A stretch of DNA of 64,000 bases, from the NCBI GenBank assembly GCA_014338405.1, contig JTDE01000751.1, forward strand, positions 82,778 to 146,777, written 5' to 3'. The notes beneath the pieces are model-generated. The model did no database searches and was not told where the DNA came from. It saw nothing but the letters and a program-made list of their open reading frames with translations. A program made the translations under genes and the position numbers. This document shows, piece after piece, positions 41,401-46,210 of the stretch (within the stretch, counting starts at the first letter, position 1; each line of letters starts with the position of its first letter). This stretch comes from Paragonimus skrjabini miyazakii. Taxonomy: Eukaryota; Platyhelminthes; Trematoda; Plagiorchiida; Troglotrematidae.

Positions 41401-43838
41401 TACAGTCACACCTTATCTAGTTTTTAACATCTGTTATGAATTTATATTACTTCGCTGTTAAGATACCAATATCGGTCTATGTTCCATCCAGTTCATCTTG
41501 TCCTACAAGTACGTGATCTATGCACTACTCAGTTTTTTGCTAAACAACATGGAAGAGTATTCAAGTTTTTTGGGCTCGCGCTTGTCAGTCATCATTATCA
41601 TCATCATAGCAGCCATGAGCCTGATCAAAAGGTACTGTGGCTCTGACCGCCGCTCACCTCAACAGTGACGTGGAATATCCTAGAAGGAAACATTACTAAG
41701 AAGGTTGGAAATTATTAAAAAAAGACTAAGAGGAAGAACTAGAAATGGTATGGATACAGGTACGCCATTGACTGCGACANNNNNNNNNNNNNNNNNNNNN
41801 NNNNNNNNNNNNNNNNNNNNNNNNNNNNNNNNNNNNNNNNNNNNNNNNNNNNNNNNNNNNNNNNNNNNNNNNNNNNNNNCTCAATGGAGCAGTCAAGGCC
41901 TTCATATTTCGTTACCACGTTGTTGGTTGACTACCACGCGGTTTTACTGAACTGTTGGTGACCTCAGTATATAATGTCCGGTACGGTAAACGATCAGATG
42001 ACATACGGAGTACGTGACCCAACCATCGCAAGCTGTGGAGCGTGAGTAGTTGACCAATTGATCGCGCATCCCGAGCGTTCCGGAATACGCGCCGGCGAAC
42101 TGTCACATTGCTCACGCGATCAGTCCATTTAATATGGGCTAATTGGCAGAGACAACGATGGTCAAACACAGATAACGTGTTGATATCTTCCTTGTGAGCA
42201 GGTAGAGAATAACAGCCATCACTTGATCAACGAGACTTTGATCGGCAGACACGTAGATAAAATACAAATGATTACCGTACACACATTATATGATACTACC
42301 TTATTATCCTTAATGTGATCGCGATCTGGTTACGACGATTATGAAGAGAGTTGCATTCAGTAGCCTTCGATTCGGTAATTTCATCGCAATGGAGATGAAT
42401 TTAATCACTGGCTTTATAAGAGTGTCCAGCGCTCATTTCTGAAGTCAATTGCTTACGTGGCTCGCTGTATGTTCTCTGCTGGCACTGGTGGTAAAAGACA
42501 AACTATTTTACCTTGACACGTCTGTGCCTGTCTACTCATTTTATTATTGTACATTAGAAACGGCAAGCTGGACAAATGGGTTTTTGGTCGACACAGACCA
42601 ATTAACGTCCTCTAATGTGGCTCGGGACCGGTTGGACCAGGTTTGACATCATGCCGGAACGAATAACGACGTTCACTCCGCTCCGGTTTTCTGTGTAGAT
42701 TGCAATTTTCTGATGAGCTGATGCAAACCGGGCGGACAACGAAGACTGATCATAGCCATTTCGATTCTAAATGGGTTACTCCGAAAATAGTGCCATCTCC
42801 ACAGTTGCCGTGTTCACAGATTACAGCACTCCACCTTCTTGGTATATCTACGTAGCCTACCTTACCTCGTGCAGGCACTAGCTCTTGGTCTAATTCTTCA
42901 GAGTCCCACTCCCGTTATTATTAGATGATCCAGTTGAACAGCGTAACGTTATTCGGTCAGAATGACCATGGTTTTGGTTGATCGTGAAAATGTGGCTCTC
43001 GTACAACCCAACGTAATTTAAAAAAACTACACAAGAGATGCAAATTGGGAAGCGTAAGTCGTGTTCGTCTTTTAGATCTCATGACCTATCTAGCCTTCGT
43101 GTGGAGATGTTGTAGGAGTTACTGATTTATTGAACTCTGGCCTTGGTGTTGTTTGCTTACTGTGCCGTCTGTGAAGCAAATATGAACATTGAAGCAAAGC
43201 TTTTGAAGCTACATAGTCACTTGTCTCACAAATAACGTTTTCCCCTTCCATACTACTCGATTGTTTGCTTGTGATTTCAAGCCGTAAGGACTCTAGTGTG
43301 TATGGTGTACTAGTTCTCCTCTCTTTCCCATTTTTTTACTAAAGGTTTTTTTCCCATCTGTGCGCTTGGATCACCATTCGAACCGCTTGTTTTACTGTCA
43401 TTATTGTTGATTGTCACACCACGTATGTCTGCGTCAACACTGTTCTGTTGTAGATGCATTCCCAAAACAGCAGTGCGTTTTATGTCCGTTCATTGTAAAG
43501 CGTGTTAATTTTGTATCGTTAACCATGCAACTTAGTTCGTTTTTTGCTTGCCTGGTTTGTAGGTTGAGGCCGGTTCAAGTGAACGGCTGTGTCTGGTTAG
43601 CCGAGATAGTCAGAACGTGATCATCGTCACTTACGCGGATATCAAGCAGTGGCTTGATGCCAGTTTTGCTCATTTGGTCGATCGTCACCGTCAAAGTCGA
43701 TGTGACATTCGGTTGGCCCAACATCGCGAAGCGCGTCAACAGCAACAGCAGGCAGCTTCCATGGCCCAGACCGAGGCTCGCCTCGAAGGAGATGAGCAAA
43801 CGTCGGGTGTCAATTTGCTGACTTCAGAAAATTCATAA
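2097..43838 (+). CDS. PAN3: PAN3, pseudokinase subunit of PAN2-PAN3 deadenylase (12 exons, 41.7 kb)
   Basis: Spliced gene. PAN3 dimerises, binds PABP and poly(A), and recruits the PAN2 nuclease that starts cytoplasmic mRNA deadenylation. Exons: 2097-2420, 13206-13808, 17121-17178, 18504-18785, 25272-25409, about 26333-26567, 30676-30751, 32943-33011, 37766-37960, 38437-38501, 40010-40151, 43563-43838. Phases agree at every junction, giving about 807 codons from the ATG at 2136 (human PAN3 is slightly longer). Family landmarks appear in order: YMDHELKQ, VPLE, LVYEYTP, GMLPESTIWSYLVQL, LDPTKVLI, INCFGLKDVL, FVQLGKLI, WSETGDRYMLKLFRDFVFHQ and VIIVTYADIKQW. As in other PAN3 proteins the kinase is dead: the HRD aspartate is missing and CFG replaces DFG. 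The N-terminal third is divergent; I see no CCCH finger and no PAM2 motif. Introns 1, 2, 4, 6, 8 and 11 carry transposons. The true 5' end may lie outside the window. Confidence 0.95.
3391..4390 (-). mobile_element. LINE (family A) copy 1, 5'-truncated, degenerate
   Basis: Minus-strand non-LTR retrotransposon fragment. Near 4390-4280 it reads SQSAKYSGMRHVALKCF, matching SRSAKYFGMRSVSSQCK in copy 2 (8600-8540); the rest is aligned 3' region. It ends at 3391-3397 in a short ATC-type tail. The 3' region is shared with copy 2 and copy 3. The reading frame is destroyed. It directly abuts the gypsy integrase fragment at about 4390. Confidence 0.8.
4395..5950 (-). mobile_element. CsRn1/Kabuki-like Ty3/gypsy pol fragment, internally deleted
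   Basis: On the minus strand, from high to low coordinate: protease-like segment LNLGLRWTFRCVY (5825-5640); linker with MHATVAAITL and ITHHIDTK-like motif (5643-5461); WRPCGDCRGLN of the RT; DFIYPYLDDVLV and HLTHLRTLLERLIQHGV (5230-5048); YPEPNSFKQL and RNase H region (5102-4660); integrase motif DPVGPLPPSYG (near 4540). Order and motifs fit the CsRn1 group known from liver flukes. Many stops and frameshifts. The RT core between LNTATV and the AVQTPQ (AAQTFQ) motif is missing, so the copy is dead. Confidence 0.9.
5951..6399. other. Spacer between gypsy and LINE remnants
   Basis: No recognisable domain. The 178-codon minus-strand frame at 6534-5999 runs from the 3' end of a LINE into this spacer and shows no family motif; I treat it as chance. 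Confidence 0.5.
6400..7620 (-). mobile_element. Older LINE (copy 4), 3' half
   Basis: Minus strand. From 7616 downward: LDIRVAFHSVDRAALCDC and VPEKFMNV (RT motif A region), SGRIRVYD, then with frameshifts MEYA...VLICEDPRKDQ (YADD region), YGITFAHSKCKTLLRNW, VFDHRCYRS, RYGLGHSLRVLTHRLPRH and LGWSPKENE ending near 6545, and a 3' UTR to about 6400. Its 5' half lies at 11088-12640. The two are separated by the inserted LINE at 7621-11087. Heavily decayed. Confidence 0.8.
7621..7635 (-). repeat. (GAT)n 3' tail of LINE copy 2
   Basis: ATCATCATCATCAT on the + strand, i.e. an (ATG/GAT)n tail at the 3' end of the minus-strand LINE. The same kind of tail ends the other LINE copies at 3391, 19254, 30535 and 41590. 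Confidence 0.8.
7621..11087 (-). mobile_element. LINE (family A) copy 2, near full length, nested in copy 4
   Basis: A non-LTR retrotransposon of about 3.47 kb on the minus strand. Endonuclease: GVLNVRTLKQRGQQAAL, VVCCVSETRIQ, AGVGMIL and DWIPVNSRL (10754-10140), then IVIPAGEMNAEVG (10147-9935). Linker: LDSDHALV-like and ARRNIPPGS (9702-9268). RT: KDAGPDD (9112-8828), then GVHQGCPLSLLLFNF, LEYADDKVLLFD and FVYLGSCIGGGG (8789-8349). C-terminal domain: LLYGNVTWPL and VFDRRCLRSIDRI (8335-8057). The 3' UTR ends in a GAT-type repeat at 7621-7635. Several frameshifts and stops break the ORF, so this copy is inactive. I do not assign the clade (RTE-, CR1- or Jockey-type). Confidence 0.9.
11088..12640 (-). 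mobile_element. Older LINE (copy 4), 5' half
   Basis: Minus strand with frameshifts. IDHMEISNR.RGS and WSTYV near 12130-12060 (end of endonuclease); NIPF.S near 11810 (RRNIPPGS motif); AICETNGELIHN near 11640; PPGSILAKELNALLQKL near 11430; CANHRGSSLIPIASRVLAL near 11290; AGFHF...TDHVFILRH near 11180. It stops at 11088 within the VIFSDI motif, exactly where the fragment at 7620 resumes (LDIRVAF). The region above about 12150 is too decayed to assign firmly. Confidence 0.75.
12641..13205. other. Rest of PAN3 intron 1
   Basis: No recognised feature. It may include the outermost 5' end of LINE copy 4. It ends in the exon 2 acceptor. Confidence 0.4.
13206..13808 (+). CDS. PAN3: PAN3 exon 2
   Basis: 603 nt, phase 0 at both ends. 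Acceptor is TGGAAG before 13206; donor is GTTTGT at 13809. It encodes 201 residues: a disordered Ser/Thr/Asn-rich stretch, then YMDHELKQ, which matches the FMADELRQ motif just before the PAN3 pseudokinase. The acceptor is weak, but the phase fits exon 1 exactly. Confidence 0.85.
14485..16180 (-). mobile_element. R2-like non-LTR retrotransposon (RT C-terminus plus restriction-like endonuclease)
   Basis: Minus strand. RGVRQGDPQSPLLFIIAMD (near 16020) and FACADDLILLAEN (near 15910, RT catalytic box as CADD), then LAAATSALKLSALKINTHKTKLMVIRG. After a frameshift comes one frame from 15744 to 14485 with only two internal stops (TAG near 15235, TGA near 14758): YLGIPFIWKGKAF, APLKPRQRLVLLRQHLIP, the zinc-binding CX3CX7HX4C (CRGNC...H...C), RHNRV, and the nuclease motif PD-X12-D (KPDVIVVRD...VLD). 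The end, SFRGIIFPSSS, also fits R2. R2 elements normally insert in 28S rDNA, but no rDNA flank is visible. The 5' part is missing or decayed. Confidence 0.9.
16181..17120. other. Rest of PAN3 intron 2
   Basis: No coding-like stretch or repeat that I recognise. Confidence 0.5.
17121..17178 (+). CDS. PAN3: PAN3 exon 3 (58-nt small exon)
   Basis: Acceptor TTCTCCTCAG, donor GTAAGC. It encodes about 19 residues (VLHNKIQACLFTCDEATKE) aligning with the helix after DELRQ in animal PAN3. It begins in phase 0 and ends in phase 1, exactly what is needed to join exon 2 to the acceptor at 18504. Too short for automated ORF detection. Confidence 0.8.
18504..18785 (+). CDS. PAN3: PAN3 exon 4 (pseudokinase N-lobe)
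   Basis: Acceptor CCGTTTCAG, donor GTGAGT at 18786. It encodes LPRNLGAYTDLVPLE (human SYHSLFPLE), the diverged glycine-loop strand VTFGLPCVCFKAW, MLLRRV at the position of the kinase VAIK lysine (human CLRRI), and the helix ending HPAVVGFRDVFFTNAF. Ends in phase 1. Confidence 0.95.
19254..19660 (-). mobile_element. LINE (family A) copy 3, 3' UTR fragment
   Basis: About 400 bp of the 3' end only, aligning with 3391-3760 and 7621-7960 (for example the GATTCACGCTGATGCCTAA block near 19300). The imperfect (GAT)n tail lies at 19254-19280. Severely 5'-truncated, as is typical of target-primed insertion. Confidence 0.8.
19661..21239. other. PAN3 intron 4, unassigned stretch
   Basis: Only short open frames; no recognised domain, RNA or repeat. 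Confidence 0.45.
21240..21600 (+). mobile_element. LINE 3' end fragment (copy 5)
   Basis: Plus strand. Reads CGALRKR and WLPGWGPKDRS, the PGWGPRD motif near the C-terminus of these LINEs, followed by a T-rich 3' UTR resembling that of copy 4 near 6500-6400. It runs into the AT repeat at 21604. Confidence 0.6.
21604..21637. repeat. (TA)n microsatellite
   Basis: Two runs of TA dinucleotides separated by a doubled A; may be the tail of the adjoining LINE fragment. Confidence 0.9.
21638..23739. other. PAN3 intron 4, unassigned stretch
   Basis: No recognised domain or RNA gene; open frames are short and without motifs. Confidence 0.4.
23740..24540 (-). mobile_element. Ty3/gypsy-like gag/protease fragment
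   Basis: Minus strand. A gag-like start (MPADFRTEIAKS, near 24530), remains of a zinc knuckle (ACKFCKHS-like, near 24210), ASAPRGLTRA, then the aspartic protease NGVSLHDLLDTGGTENH (DTG active site, near 24120) and a downstream VSIELSS segment. It differs from the CsRn1-type copy at 4395-5950. Degenerate and truncated before the RT. Confidence 0.7.
24594..24725 (-). repeat. Interspersed repeat, copy 1
   Basis: Shares the exact 19-mer at 24653-24671 and diverged flanks with 44455-44585. It sits just upstream (minus strand) of the gag-like start near 24530, so it may be the leader or LTR of that gypsy element; this is inference. Confidence 0.65.
24726..25271. other. End of PAN3 intron 4
   Basis: Nothing recognised; ends in the exon 5 acceptor. 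Confidence 0.5.
25272..25409 (+). CDS. PAN3: PAN3 exon 5
   Basis: Acceptor TCCGTCCAG. The split codon T|CT restores NDNS-AVLVYEYTP, matching human SLVFAYDFHAGGETM, the hinge strand of the pseudokinase. The preferred donor is GTACGT at 25410 (phase 1); GTACGA about 25 nt upstream is an alternative. A 6.5-kb intron separates it from exon 4. Confidence 0.85.
26333..26567 (+). CDS. PAN3: PAN3 exon 6 (pseudokinase C-lobe, pseudo-catalytic loop)
   Basis: Donor GTAAGT at 26568, phase 2. It encodes GMLPESTIWSYLVQLTHGIRFIHQ and CGVLDPTKVLI, direct counterparts of human GLLPESLIWAYIVQL and CRVMDPTKILI. The HRD catalytic aspartate is absent, as in all PAN3. The 5' edge is uncertain: phase-compatible acceptors end at 26206, 26332 and 26368. 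I prefer 26332. The conserved block starts near 26400. Confidence 0.85.
26568..30043. other. PAN3 intron 6, first part
   Basis: AT-rich with no recognised coding or RNA feature. Contains the assembly gap 27311-27410. Confidence 0.45.
27311..27410. other. Assembly gap (100 N)
   Basis: Exactly 100 N, the conventional placeholder, so the true length is unknown. Open frames crossing it are not real. Confidence 0.99.
30044..30235. repeat. Long near-perfect palindrome (93-bp arms, 6-nt loop)
   Basis: Arms 30044-30136 and 30143-30235 are inverted copies with 88 of 93 matches, separated by ATCGAA. Each arm, read away from the centre, carries CTGAGGA, a helix-forming segment, GAAA, CGTA and GAGT, with ACTC just before CTGAGGA. 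These are all conserved positions of a hammerhead ribozyme core (CUGANGA, GAAA, NUH site). Hammerheads are known in Penelope-like retroelements. Ribozyme identity is inference; the palindrome is directly visible. Confidence 0.9.
30440..30552 (+). mobile_element. LINE 3' UTR fragment with (GAT)n tail (copy 7)
   Basis: About 110 bp on the + strand, closely matching the reverse complement of 41588-41700 (shared block GATATTC(T/C)ACGTCACTG), ending in (ATG)n at 30535-30550. It lies only about 125 bp upstream of PAN3 exon 7. Confidence 0.8.
30676..30751 (+). CDS. PAN3: PAN3 exon 7 (DFG-equivalent segment)
   Basis: Acceptor ATCGCACAG, donor GTTTGT at 30752. Split codon CA|C joins it to exon 6. It encodes LRINCFGLKDVLFHRSED, aligning with human LRVNCVGVFDVLTFDNS, the degenerate DFG region of the pseudokinase. 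Ends in phase 0. Confidence 0.95.
30982..31458 (+). other. Coding-like stretch in PAN3 intron 7, unrecognised
   Basis: One frame open from 30982 to 31458 except for a single TAA at 31255-31257 (91 plus 66 codons). No family motif recognised. Possibly a decayed transposon ORF; chance cannot be excluded. Confidence 0.3.
31459..32942. other. Rest of PAN3 intron 7
   Basis: No recognised feature; ends in the exon 8 acceptor. Confidence 0.5.
32943..33011 (+). CDS. PAN3: PAN3 exon 8
   Basis: 69 nt, 23 codons, phase 0-0. Acceptor CCTTAG, donor GTAAGC. It encodes AADFVQLGKLIIGAACGTSE, equivalent to human QADLISLGKVVLALACNSLAG. Confidence 0.95.
33012..34319. other. PAN3 intron 8, first part
   Basis: No recognised feature. 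Confidence 0.5.
34320..36610 (+). mobile_element. Jockey/I-type LINE, degenerate
   Basis: Plus strand and different from the family A LINEs. Endonuclease: VEICVFGDFTAHNAE, LPGTDQTGPNAEQFC, LSQLVTLPVKI and HTLNLFLTNKPS (34440-34700). RT with frameshifts: ESFSARCILHYLKDSELLS, GLQSGFQ...SRVWSSAINSFRK (near 35890-36050), LLFIDDLHPL (near 36260), then HYSSQP (near 36330) and a C-terminal segment to about 36600. Same strand as PAN3. Multiple stops; inactive. Confidence 0.85.
36580..36993 (-). pseudogene. Decayed ORF of unknown family
   Basis: One minus-strand frame from 36993 to about 36580, interrupted by a single in-frame TAA at 36793-36795. Contains GYEIDEARSLIPEERDV, DLQTVYKDAKRLSAP, SFCDTQICNSLGIRFFTKHA and a Ser/Thr/Asn-rich end. 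The composition looks protein-coding, but I cannot name the family. Likely a transposon gag or an old retrocopy. Confidence 0.4.
36994..37765. other. End of PAN3 intron 8
   Basis: Possibly the upstream part of the decayed minus-strand ORF (NCHKRH-like text near 37010); otherwise nothing recognised. Confidence 0.4.
37766..37960 (+). CDS. PAN3: PAN3 exon 9
   Basis: 195 nt, phase 0-0. Acceptor TTTTAACAACAG, donor GTGCGT. It encodes TPDLVNLLRNLICGQ and the helix ATAPFVYDQLTNV ending FLERQLFL. It aligns with human SSDLKNLILYLL through MIGARFYTQLD, the end of the pseudokinase and start of the coiled coil. Confidence 0.95.
38437..38501 (+). CDS. PAN3: PAN3 exon 10 (coiled coil to knob linker)
   Basis: Acceptor TTCTTCACAG, donor GTAAGT at 38502. 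It encodes SMECDRLFRMVCKLQSIVERS, matching human VQNGRLFRLLAKLGTINERP. Ends in phase 2; joins exon 11 through GA|T. Confidence 0.95.
38502..40009. other. PAN3 intron 10
   Basis: Nothing recognised apart from splice sites. Confidence 0.5.
40010..40151 (+). CDS. PAN3: PAN3 exon 11 (C-terminal knob domain)
   Basis: Acceptor TTTTTTCAACAG, donor GTGAGT at 40152. It encodes NPDWSETGDRYMLKLFRDF, VFHQTDHLSAPFLDLAH and IITTLNK. This is the most conserved part of the family and it binds PAN2. Very close to the human knob sequence. Confidence 0.98.
40152..41587. other. PAN3 intron 11, first part
   Basis: No recognised coding or RNA feature. Confidence 0.5.
41588..42235 (-). mobile_element. LINE C-terminal and 3' UTR fragment (copy 6), split by an assembly gap
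   Basis: Minus strand. KEDINTLSVFDHRCL, WTDRVSNVTVRRRVF and HSLRWLGHVLRMSSDRLPYR (42235-41912), then 100 N (41780-41879), then a 3' UTR whose last 110 bp match the fragment at 30440-30552 and end in an ATC-type tail at 41590-41610. The frame up to the gap is open for 86 codons, so this copy is less decayed than copy 4. Confidence 0.85.
41780..41879. other. Assembly gap (100 N)
   Basis: Exactly 100 N inside LINE copy 6; probably a collapsed repeat. Confidence 0.99.
42236..43562. other. End of PAN3 intron 11
   Basis: No recognised feature; ends in the last-exon acceptor. Confidence 0.5.
43563..43838 (+). CDS. PAN3: PAN3 last coding exon (knob end plus C-terminal tail)
   Basis: Acceptor CTGGTTTGTAG, stop TAA at 43836-43838. 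It encodes ERLCLVSRDSQNVIIVTYADIKQWLDASFAHLV, the end of the knob. Then comes a tail of roughly 50 residues (polar, Arg/Gln/Glu-rich, with a run of five Gln) that vertebrate PAN3 lacks; the vertebrate protein ends soon after FENTFQELI. Confidence 0.97.
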   Translation, partial: VEAGSSERLCLVSRDSQNVIIVTYADIKQWLDASFAHLVDRHRQSRCDIRLAQHREARQQQQQAASMAQTEARLEGDEQTSGVNLLTSENS

Positions 43839-44305
43839 CATCGTTCACAAACTGCTTGATCGATTTTTGTGTCTTTCGAAATTGGGTAGGTTGTATCCGT
43901 AAAAGGGCCTGTTTCAAGGCGATGAAAATTAAGTCACACACTTTCTCTCTGTGTCTCGTTCGTCGGATATTCCATCAAAGAAAACAGTGTTTGTGAGCTT
44001 TGTTTGAACCGCATTATCATCGTCAAAGTCACTATTGTTAATTGCTTTTTGTGTCATAGTTGACGACATCCGTTTACGCACTAGCATGTCACTGTGACGG
44101 AAGTCAAATGATACCTGCAGACATACATCGTTACAAGTGGGTCGCGCGGCGCCACTTCAGGTTTTTCTTATCGCACATCTAATGTAAATCCGAAGGAATA
44201 ACCGTGAAAGACGTGTCTGGAAGTCTTTGCGGTCTACTTCACCAATCCTGGAAAGTCTGATGGTAGACTGGTATGAAAACAAACGTCTTATCTGTCGGAA
44301 GCAAA

Positions 44306-44311
44306 AATAAA
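44306..44311 (+). terminator. Candidate PAN3 polyadenylation signal AATAAA
   Basis: First canonical AATAAA I noticed after the PAN3 stop, about 470 nt downstream, which would give a 3' UTR of ordinary length. Position alone supports it. Confidence 0.3.
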
Positions 44312-44454
44312 TGTGCTCTGTAACTGCAAGTTCTGCGCTAGAGAAAAGATGTATTAACGGTATTAGGCAAGAGAAATCCCAATGTCGTAGTAGATATTGG
44401 TGCATTTTATAAAGGAGTTTTAATTCCTCTCATTGCGAAGATATATTGACGAAC

Positions 44455-44585
44455 TTCACCATGAGCAGAGCTCGACCGTAATGCCTTTTGAAAGGGGTTC
44501 ACTGGGAAGTTTGTGGGAACACAACAGCTGCGATCAGTTGTGAGTGATGTGTAAGTTATATAAAATCAAAATCCCCTACTACCAT
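44455..44585 (-). repeat. Interspersed repeat, copy 2
   Basis: Matches 24594-24725 in the same orientation, including an exact 19-mer at 44522-44540. No gag-like frame follows it here, so it could be a solo LTR or an unrelated repeat. Confidence 0.6.
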
Positions 44586-46136
44586 TTTTACTTTTTTCTA
44601 AGATATCAAACAAAACCAAGGTACAATACGTCAGCGAAGCTGAAGTAAAGAAACGGTAACAGACCACAATGGACCGAATTTCTGCAAAGGAAAGCTGATG
44701 GTTTATTAAGCGACAGATGCTGTGGGTTGGCGCGAATGAAAAATATATAATCGAGGTAATTTGTTCGAGCTTAACGCATACACCGTCTCTTCGCTCACGG
44801 TTTGTCATTGCCATGTTGCTGGCCTACTCGCCCGAGACATCTGACGCATTCGTCGCACCGCCCACGGTCACATTCCTACGATTTATGTGACGCGCTTGAT
44901 TACATGGCTGTAGAGCTTCTATTCACCGAACCTTCGGAGTCCGTCCGAGTCGCGCTGTTTCATGTTGTGAACTAGGCTCCATACTACAGCGCAAATAGCG
45001 TCTTGGTATTCTGTTTTCTAGTTATCAGGGCTTGACATTTGTTTTTAGCCGTCATCACTACATTTACCTCGGGATCTGACGTGTCTATTTTGGCCAGTAA
45101 AGGTGATTGAGCATCAAGGTGGGTTCAGTATCATTCGTGTCAGTTTGGCGAAATACTTTGATGTGCGGAATCATGTCTGACCACAGATTACTCAGGATGT
45201 GCCTTAGACACTCGAGGTGAACGGTATTCATATACCGCACATTTCATTGTTGTAACGTTCAGGCTCCAATGTCGTACAACAGTGTGGACAGCTCCATGAC
45301 TCTGTGGATAAGTAATTTTGTCTTCATCTTGGGATTGCGGTTCTCGACGTGTCTGTCAAGAGGCTGAAAGGTATTGCAAGTTTTGGCCACCATAGCTTGC
45401 AGTCCGAAAACAGATCCGTCCGTGGATTACTACCCGATCAGCGGGATTATGAGCAAGGTCTTTACTTGCGGATGTTGGGTGTAGGCTTAACACGTTCCGT
45501 TTTAGAAGGTTGGGTGAAAAGAACTGTTTAACGTTTGTTAGCATCCAACCCAAATTTTGTTGCAGCGGTCGCGAAGGCCGTGGTTCTTCGCTACGGTATT
45601 TTTATGTTGCGCGGCTGGTGCGCTGTTATCTGCAACCAGTGGTATATGTGTGACTGAGTTGTGTGACAGGCTTAAGGCTTCTAAACGTGGATGTACTCAG
45701 CGGATGACCCGGTTGCTGCGTCTGATCCACCAGAAGTAGTTTTATTACGCTGAAGACGTGTAGGAAGGAGTGCAAGAACTGTATAACGGTTTACCATCTT
45801 GCTTTTCATGTATCAGTCGGTTCACTTCTGTTGGCGTCCGACATTTGTCAGTTCCGGTCTATTGTCGTACCCTTGTGATGGATTTCGTCATCGTAAAGCA
45901 CTCTTTGAGTCCATTCCATATTAACCTTGCCTTATTAAGTTGTGATTCGGTTAGATCGTAGCATTGTTCTGTTCGTCTTCTCGAAACAAACTTCGTATTT
46001 GTGCAAAGCGGATTTTTAACCTGTAAGCTCATTTTTCTGATAGCACACCTAAAAAGGTTTACCCTCGCGGTAAACTAAATCGAATGTATGGCTGGCTGTA
46101 GTCTGGTTTTACAATCTCAAACAGGAATCGTTGAAA

Positions 46137-46210
46137 CAACCGAGGATTGAACCCGTAACAAGGCGACTAGTGATTGACGTTGTTATCACTTGGCTGTCTT
46201 AAGTTGATGG
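46137..46210 (-). repeat. Weak tRNA-like remnant
   Basis: Reverse complement has an A-box-like AGCCAAGTGATAAC and a B-box-like GGGTTCAATCC at tRNA-like spacing, but I cannot fold a full cloverleaf. At best a decayed tRNA-derived SINE. Confidence 0.25.
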
